This document shows, piece by piece, positions 58,761 through 64,000 of a stretch of 64,000 nt of DNA. This DNA comes from DASQFQ01 sp963802905. Its GTDB lineage: Bacteria; Actinomycetota; Thermoleophilia; Solirubrobacterales; Solirubrobacteraceae. The notes under the pieces are model-generated. The model did no database searches and was not told where the DNA came from. It saw only the letters and a program-made list of their open reading frames with translations. Made by a program: the position numbers and the translations under genes. Each line of letters begins with the position of its first letter. Within the stretch, counting starts at the first letter, position 1. Where the stretch lies: NCBI GenBank assembly GCA_963802905.1, contig CAWDKH010000019.1:1-64000 (forward strand), read 5' to 3'.

Positions 58761-60203
58761 GTGAGCGAGGAGCAGCCCTCTGAGCTGCTCGCCGCCCGGC
58801 GGCGCAAGCTCGAGGCGCTGCGTGACGCCGGCGTCGAGCCGTTCCCCCATGCATACCCCGGGGTAAGTGCCATCGCCGAGGTCAAGGCGCCCTACGACGA
58901 CCTGCCCGCAGGCGAGGAGACCGAGGACCGCGTGCGCGTCGCCGGCCGCCTCCACGCACGCCGCGGCCAGGGCAAGGCGGCGTTCCTCGACCTCGACGAC
59001 CGCAGCGGCCGGATGCAGCTGCACGCGCGCGTCGACGTGCTCGGCCCCGAGTCGCTCGAGGCGCTGCTCGGCCTCGACCTCGGCGACCTGATCGGGGTCG
59101 ACGGCAGCGTCTTCCGCACCCGCCGCGGCGAGCTCTCGCTGAAGGTCGAGGACTGGGCGCTGCTGGCCAAGTCGCTGCGCCCGCCGCCGGAGAAGCACCA
59201 TGGGCTCACCGACGTCGAGACGCGCTTCCGCCAGCGCGAGCTCGACCTGATCGCCAACGAGGAGGCGCGCGAGACGTTCATGACGCGCGCGAAGGTCGTC
59301 ACCGCGATCCGCGCATGGCTCGACGAGCGCGGCTTCGTCGAGGTCGAGACGCCGGTGCTGCAGCCGATCTACGGCGGCGGCGCGGCGCTCCCGTTCACGA
59401 CGCACTTCAACGCGCTCGACCGCGACTTCTACCTCCGGATCGCCGTCGAGCTCTACCTCAAGCGCCTGATCGTCGGCGGGCTCGAGCGGGTGTACGAGAT
59501 CGGCAAGAACTTCCGCAACGAGGGTCTCTCCTACAAGCACAACCCCGAGTTCACGATGCTCGAGTGGTACGAGGCCTACGCGGACTACGAGGACGTCGCC
59601 CGCCACGCCGAGGAGCTCGTGCACTTCGTCGCCACGCAGGTCGGCCAGGACCGCTTCAAGCCGCCCTGGGCGCGCGAGACGCTGGGCGACGCGATCGCGA
59701 GCCGGACCGGCGTCGACATCTACGCCGACCGCTCGCTCGAGGGTCTGCAGGCCGCGATGCGCGAGCACGACCTCGAGGTGCCCGACGAGGACACGTGGGC
59801 GCAGCTCGTCGACCACCTGCTCTCCAAGTACGTCGAGCCGACCCTGCAGGCGCCGACCTTCCTCATCGACTATCCGGTCGAGCTGTCGCCGTTCGCGAAG
59901 CGTCACCGCAGCAAGGAGGGGCTGGTCGAGCGCTGGGAGGCCTACGTCGACGGGATGGAGATCGCCAACGCGTTCTCAGAGCTCAACGACCCGGACGACC
60001 AGCGCGCCCGTTTCGAGGCGCAGCGCGTCGCCGCGGAGGCCGGCGACAAGGAGGCCCATCCGTACGACGAGGCCTACATCCAGGCGCTCGAGCACGGCAT
60101 GCCGCCGACCGGTGGCATCGGCATCGGGATCGACCGGCTCGTAATGGTGCTGACCGGACGACACTCGATCCGCGAGGTCGTCCTGTTTCCCGCCATGCGC
60201 TAG
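58761..60203 (+). CDS. lysS: lysyl-tRNA synthetase, class II
   Basis: A 480-residue enzyme from GTG 58761, 3 bases after greA. The N-terminal OB fold binds the anticodon (VRVAGRLHARRGQGKAAFLD). Class II motifs follow: motif 1 near WLDERGFVEVETPVLQPIYG, motif 2 VYEIGKNFRNEGLSYKHNPE, and motif 3 GGIGIGIDRLVMVLTG. FAKRHRSKEGLVERWEAYVD and EIANAFSELNDP are specific for lysine enzymes. Confidence 0.96.
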   Translation: MSEEQPSELLAARRRKLEALRDAGVEPFPHAYPGVSAIAEVKAPYDDLPAGEETEDRVRVAGRLHARRGQGKAAFLDLDDRSGRMQLHARVDVLGPESLEALLGLDLGDLIGVDGSVFRTRRGELSLKVEDWALLAKSLRPPPEKHHGLTDVETRFRQRELDLIANEEARETFMTRAKVVTAIRAWLDERGFVEVETPVLQPIYGGGAALPFTTHFNALDRDFYLRIAVELYLKRLIVGGLERVYEIGKNFRNEGLSYKHNPEFTMLEWYEAYADYEDVARHAEELVHFVATQVGQDRFKPPWARETLGDAIASRTGVDIYADRSLEGLQAAMREHDLEVPDEDTWAQLVDHLLSKYVEPTLQAPTFLIDYPVELSPFAKRHRSKEGLVERWEAYVDGMEIANAFSELNDPDDQRARFEAQRVAAEAGDKEAHPYDEAYIQALEHGMPPTGGIGIGIDRLVMVLTGRHSIREVVLFPAMR

Positions 60204-60240
60204 GAGCGCGGTAGGCCGCGTCGCCGCCGGTCCCCTGCGG

Positions 60241-60246
60241 TAGACT
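60241..60246 (+). promoter_or_regulatory. -10 element TAGACT before the 40-residue ORF
   Basis: TAGACT ends 5 bases before ATG 60252. With transcription starting about 7 bases after the hexamer, the message would begin at the start codon. Confidence 0.5.
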
Positions 60247-60251
60247 GACCC

Positions 60252-60374
60252 ATGGCCGTCAGTGATATGCCGACCTCGTTCATCCACCACGGCTGGCGTG
60301 CCGATTACGTGGGTGACACCACGTTTCCCCGTCCCTCCGACCTCGTCCGGAACAACGACACGACCCAGCGCTAG
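60252..60374 (+). CDS. 40-residue leaderless small protein before clpC
   Basis: ATG 60252 opens a 40-codon frame, MAVSDMPTSFIHHGWRADYV then GDTTFPRPSDLVRNNDTTQR. It is soluble, with two His and a Trp in the middle and no membrane segment. The -10 TAGACT immediately upstream is of the type used throughout the window. It fills most of the 210-base gap between lysS and clpC, ending 39 bases before clpC, so it could be a leader peptide or an independent small protein. Confidence 0.5.
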   Translation: MAVSDMPTSFIHHGWRADYVGDTTFPRPSDLVRNNDTTQR

Positions 60375-60413
60375 GGCTCAGCGTACTTAGCAGGAAGGAA
60401 GCCTAAAACCACC

Positions 60414-63017
<2,604 letters not shown>

Positions 63018-63026
63018 AACCTGACA

Positions 63027-63054
63027 AAGGGCGCCCTACGGGGCGCCCTTTTTC
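63027..63054 (+). terminator. intrinsic terminator of clpC
   Basis: AAAGGGCGCCC (63027-63037) pairs with GGGCGCCC and the T-run following (63042-63052) around a 4-base loop; five T residues at 63050-63054. It is a textbook Rho-independent terminator 9 bases after the clpC stop. Confidence 0.9.
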
Positions 63055-63093
63055 GTTGAGCGGCGCTTGAAGCAGGGCACTTACCCTTCGTAC

Positions 63094-63699
63094 ATGGCTA
63101 CGTCCACCGCGCCCATCAAACCGGGGAGCTCCGAAGACCGAATGCGCGGTCTCGCGCTCGTGGTCGGGATGGTCGTGGTCATGTGGGCGCTCGAGGTCGT
63201 CGACATCGTCGGCGGCAACCTCGACTCGGACGGGATCCACCCGCGCGACGTCGACGGCCTGCCCGGGATCGCGCTCGCGCCGTTCCTGCACGCCGGCTGG
63301 GGTCACCTGATCGGCAACACGCTCCCGTTCCTCGTGCTCGGCTTCACGATCGCGCTGGGCGGGCTCGCCCGGACCGCCGCGGTGACGGTCATCGTCGCGC
63401 TGATCGCGGGCCTCGGCACGTGGCTGCTCGCGCCCGCACACACCAACCACATCGGCGCGAGCGGGCTCGTGTTCGGCTTCGCCACCTACCTCGTCGCGCG
63501 CGGGGCCTGGAGCCACCGCCCGGTGCACCTGCTCGTCGGCGTGATCGTGCTCGCCATCTACGGCATCACGCTGGTGTTCGGGCTCGTGCCGACGCCGGGC
63601 GTCTCCTGGCAGGGCCACCTGTTCGGCGCGGTCGGCGGCGTGGTCGCCGCGCGGGTGCTGCACGCGGCTAGCCGTCAGCCATCTCCAGCAGGGTTGTGA
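63094..63699 (+). CDS. rhomboid-family intramembrane serine protease
   Basis: A 201-residue, six-helix membrane protein. APFLHAGWGHLIGNTLPFLV supplies the WGHLIGN motif with the conserved His and Asn; NHIGASGLVFGFATYLVARG holds the catalytic Ser in GASG; SWQGHLFGAVGGVVAARVL holds the catalytic His. It cleaves transmembrane substrates within the bilayer. ATG 63094 follows TTACCC by 8 bases. Its C-terminus overlaps the convergent gene by 32 bases. Confidence 0.92.
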   Translation: MATSTAPIKPGSSEDRMRGLALVVGMVVVMWALEVVDIVGGNLDSDGIHPRDVDGLPGIALAPFLHAGWGHLIGNTLPFLVLGFTIALGGLARTAAVTVIVALIAGLGTWLLAPAHTNHIGASGLVFGFATYLVARGAWSHRPVHLLVGVIVLAIYGITLVFGLVPTPGVSWQGHLFGAVGGVVAARVLHAASRQPSPAGL

Positions 63700-64000
63700 T
63701 CGTGTTCCAGTTGCGGTCGGTGGCGGCGACGCCGAGCTTCGCCCTGGTCAGCTGCTTGGCGAGCTCCGAGCGCCCCATCCCGTCCTTGTAGGCGATGTAG
63801 ACCTCGCGGCCTTTGAACGCGAGGCGGTCGTCGCCGAAGTCGGTGCTCTCGAGCGTCTTGCGCGCCTCGGCGTCGGGCTCGCCGGAGAAGAACGTGACGT
63901 GCAGGTTCTTCTTGGGGTTGTCGACGTCGGGGAACGGGTTCGCCTCGATCACGGCGGCCAGCTCGTCGCGGGTCCTGACCACGACCTTCGGGTCGACGCC
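63668..64000 (-). CDS. DUF1697-family protein (N-terminus outside window)
   Basis: The last 110 residues of a protein whose start lies beyond the right edge. VVVRTRDELAAVIEANPFPD, then LHVTFFSGEP and AYKDGMGRSELAKQLTRAKL and RNWNTITTLLEMA match the C-terminal half of DUF1697, a widespread two-domain family of unknown function. The last pattern (RNWNT followed by a helix) is its most conserved feature. Confidence 0.88.
   Translation of the reverse strand, partial: GVDPKVVVRTRDELAAVIEANPFPDVDNPKKNLHVTFFSGEPDAEARKTLESTDFGDDRLAFKGREVYIAYKDGMGRSELAKQLTRAKLGVAATDRNWNTITTLLEMADG

Noticed and set aside
60204..60413. A tRNA gene between lysS and clpC
   Set aside because: No cloverleaf, no GTTCRA T-loop and no acceptor stem could be found there or in the other gaps of the window.

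Overview
This window is very GC-rich, gene-dense chromosomal DNA from an actinobacterium. The gene content suggests the class Thermoleophilia (Solirubrobacter/Conexibacter-like), though no rRNA or tRNA is present to fix the taxonomy. Supporting features are the FtsH-Hpt-TilS block, a type III pantothenate kinase, GreA-LysS-ClpC, HMG-CoA reductase, ECF41 sigma factor, deazaflavin-type oxidoreductase, many GTG/TTG starts, and genes whose -10 hexamer (often TAGACT) lies 5 to 10 bases before the start codon, as expected of leaderless mRNAs. I see no prophage, IS element, CRISPR array, rRNA or tRNA.

Layout. 0-12 kb: a MoxR ATPase (cut by the left edge), an aldo/keto reductase divergent from a LysR regulator, HMG-CoA reductase, secreted and membrane proteins, an EVE-domain protein, an ArsA/Get3-type ATPase with a small partner and a C5-epimerase-like protein, a lipoprotein and a second aldo/keto reductase. 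12-24 kb: a Ca2+/H+ antiporter with TerC, an acyl-CoA dehydrogenase behind a palindromic operator, a PadR pair, a DsbA-VKOR disulfide pair, a two-gene beta-oxidation enzyme, a broken sirtuin, and a VIT-family transporter divergent from a Fur regulator across a Fur-box-like palindrome. 24-34 kb: a large LuxR/AAA regulator, an ABC substrate-binding protein with a MetE-like methyltransferase, an O-methyltransferase, a broken hypothetical gene and a three-module cell-wall enzyme. 34-41 kb: coiled-coil Lys/Ala-rich proteins, a nucleoside phosphorylase, an SCP2-like protein, a promoter-RNA-terminator unit, a MerR-cyclase fusion, tilS, hpt, ftsH. 41-54 kb: an ECF41 sigma factor and its target epimerase, small-peptide/hairpin cassettes, a GAF-GAF-SpoIIE-GNAT protein, an MFS transporter, and a folate cluster (folP-folB ... 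folK) with EamA, TetR, MMPL and thioesterase genes inside it. 54-64 kb: a 701-residue C39-peptidase-like protein, a GST-like protein, coaX, a broken dus, greA, lysS, a 40-codon leaderless ORF, clpC, rhomboid, and a DUF1697 protein cut by the right edge.

Two things run through the window. First, at least eight genes or gene halves are restored to full family homology by deleting exactly one base. All eight are +1 insertions in G/C-rich runs, which looks more like systematic sequence error than gene decay, so affected genes are described with their frame break. Second, adjacent genes often share a start/stop overlap of the form NTGA, implying translational coupling.

The best candidate for something undescribed is the 35.77-35.95 kb unit. 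It has a near-consensus promoter, several perfect hairpins, and an antiterminator/terminator-like pair ending in a U-tract, directly ahead of a MerR-nucleotide cyclase gene. It matches no riboswitch or ncRNA family that I recognise.
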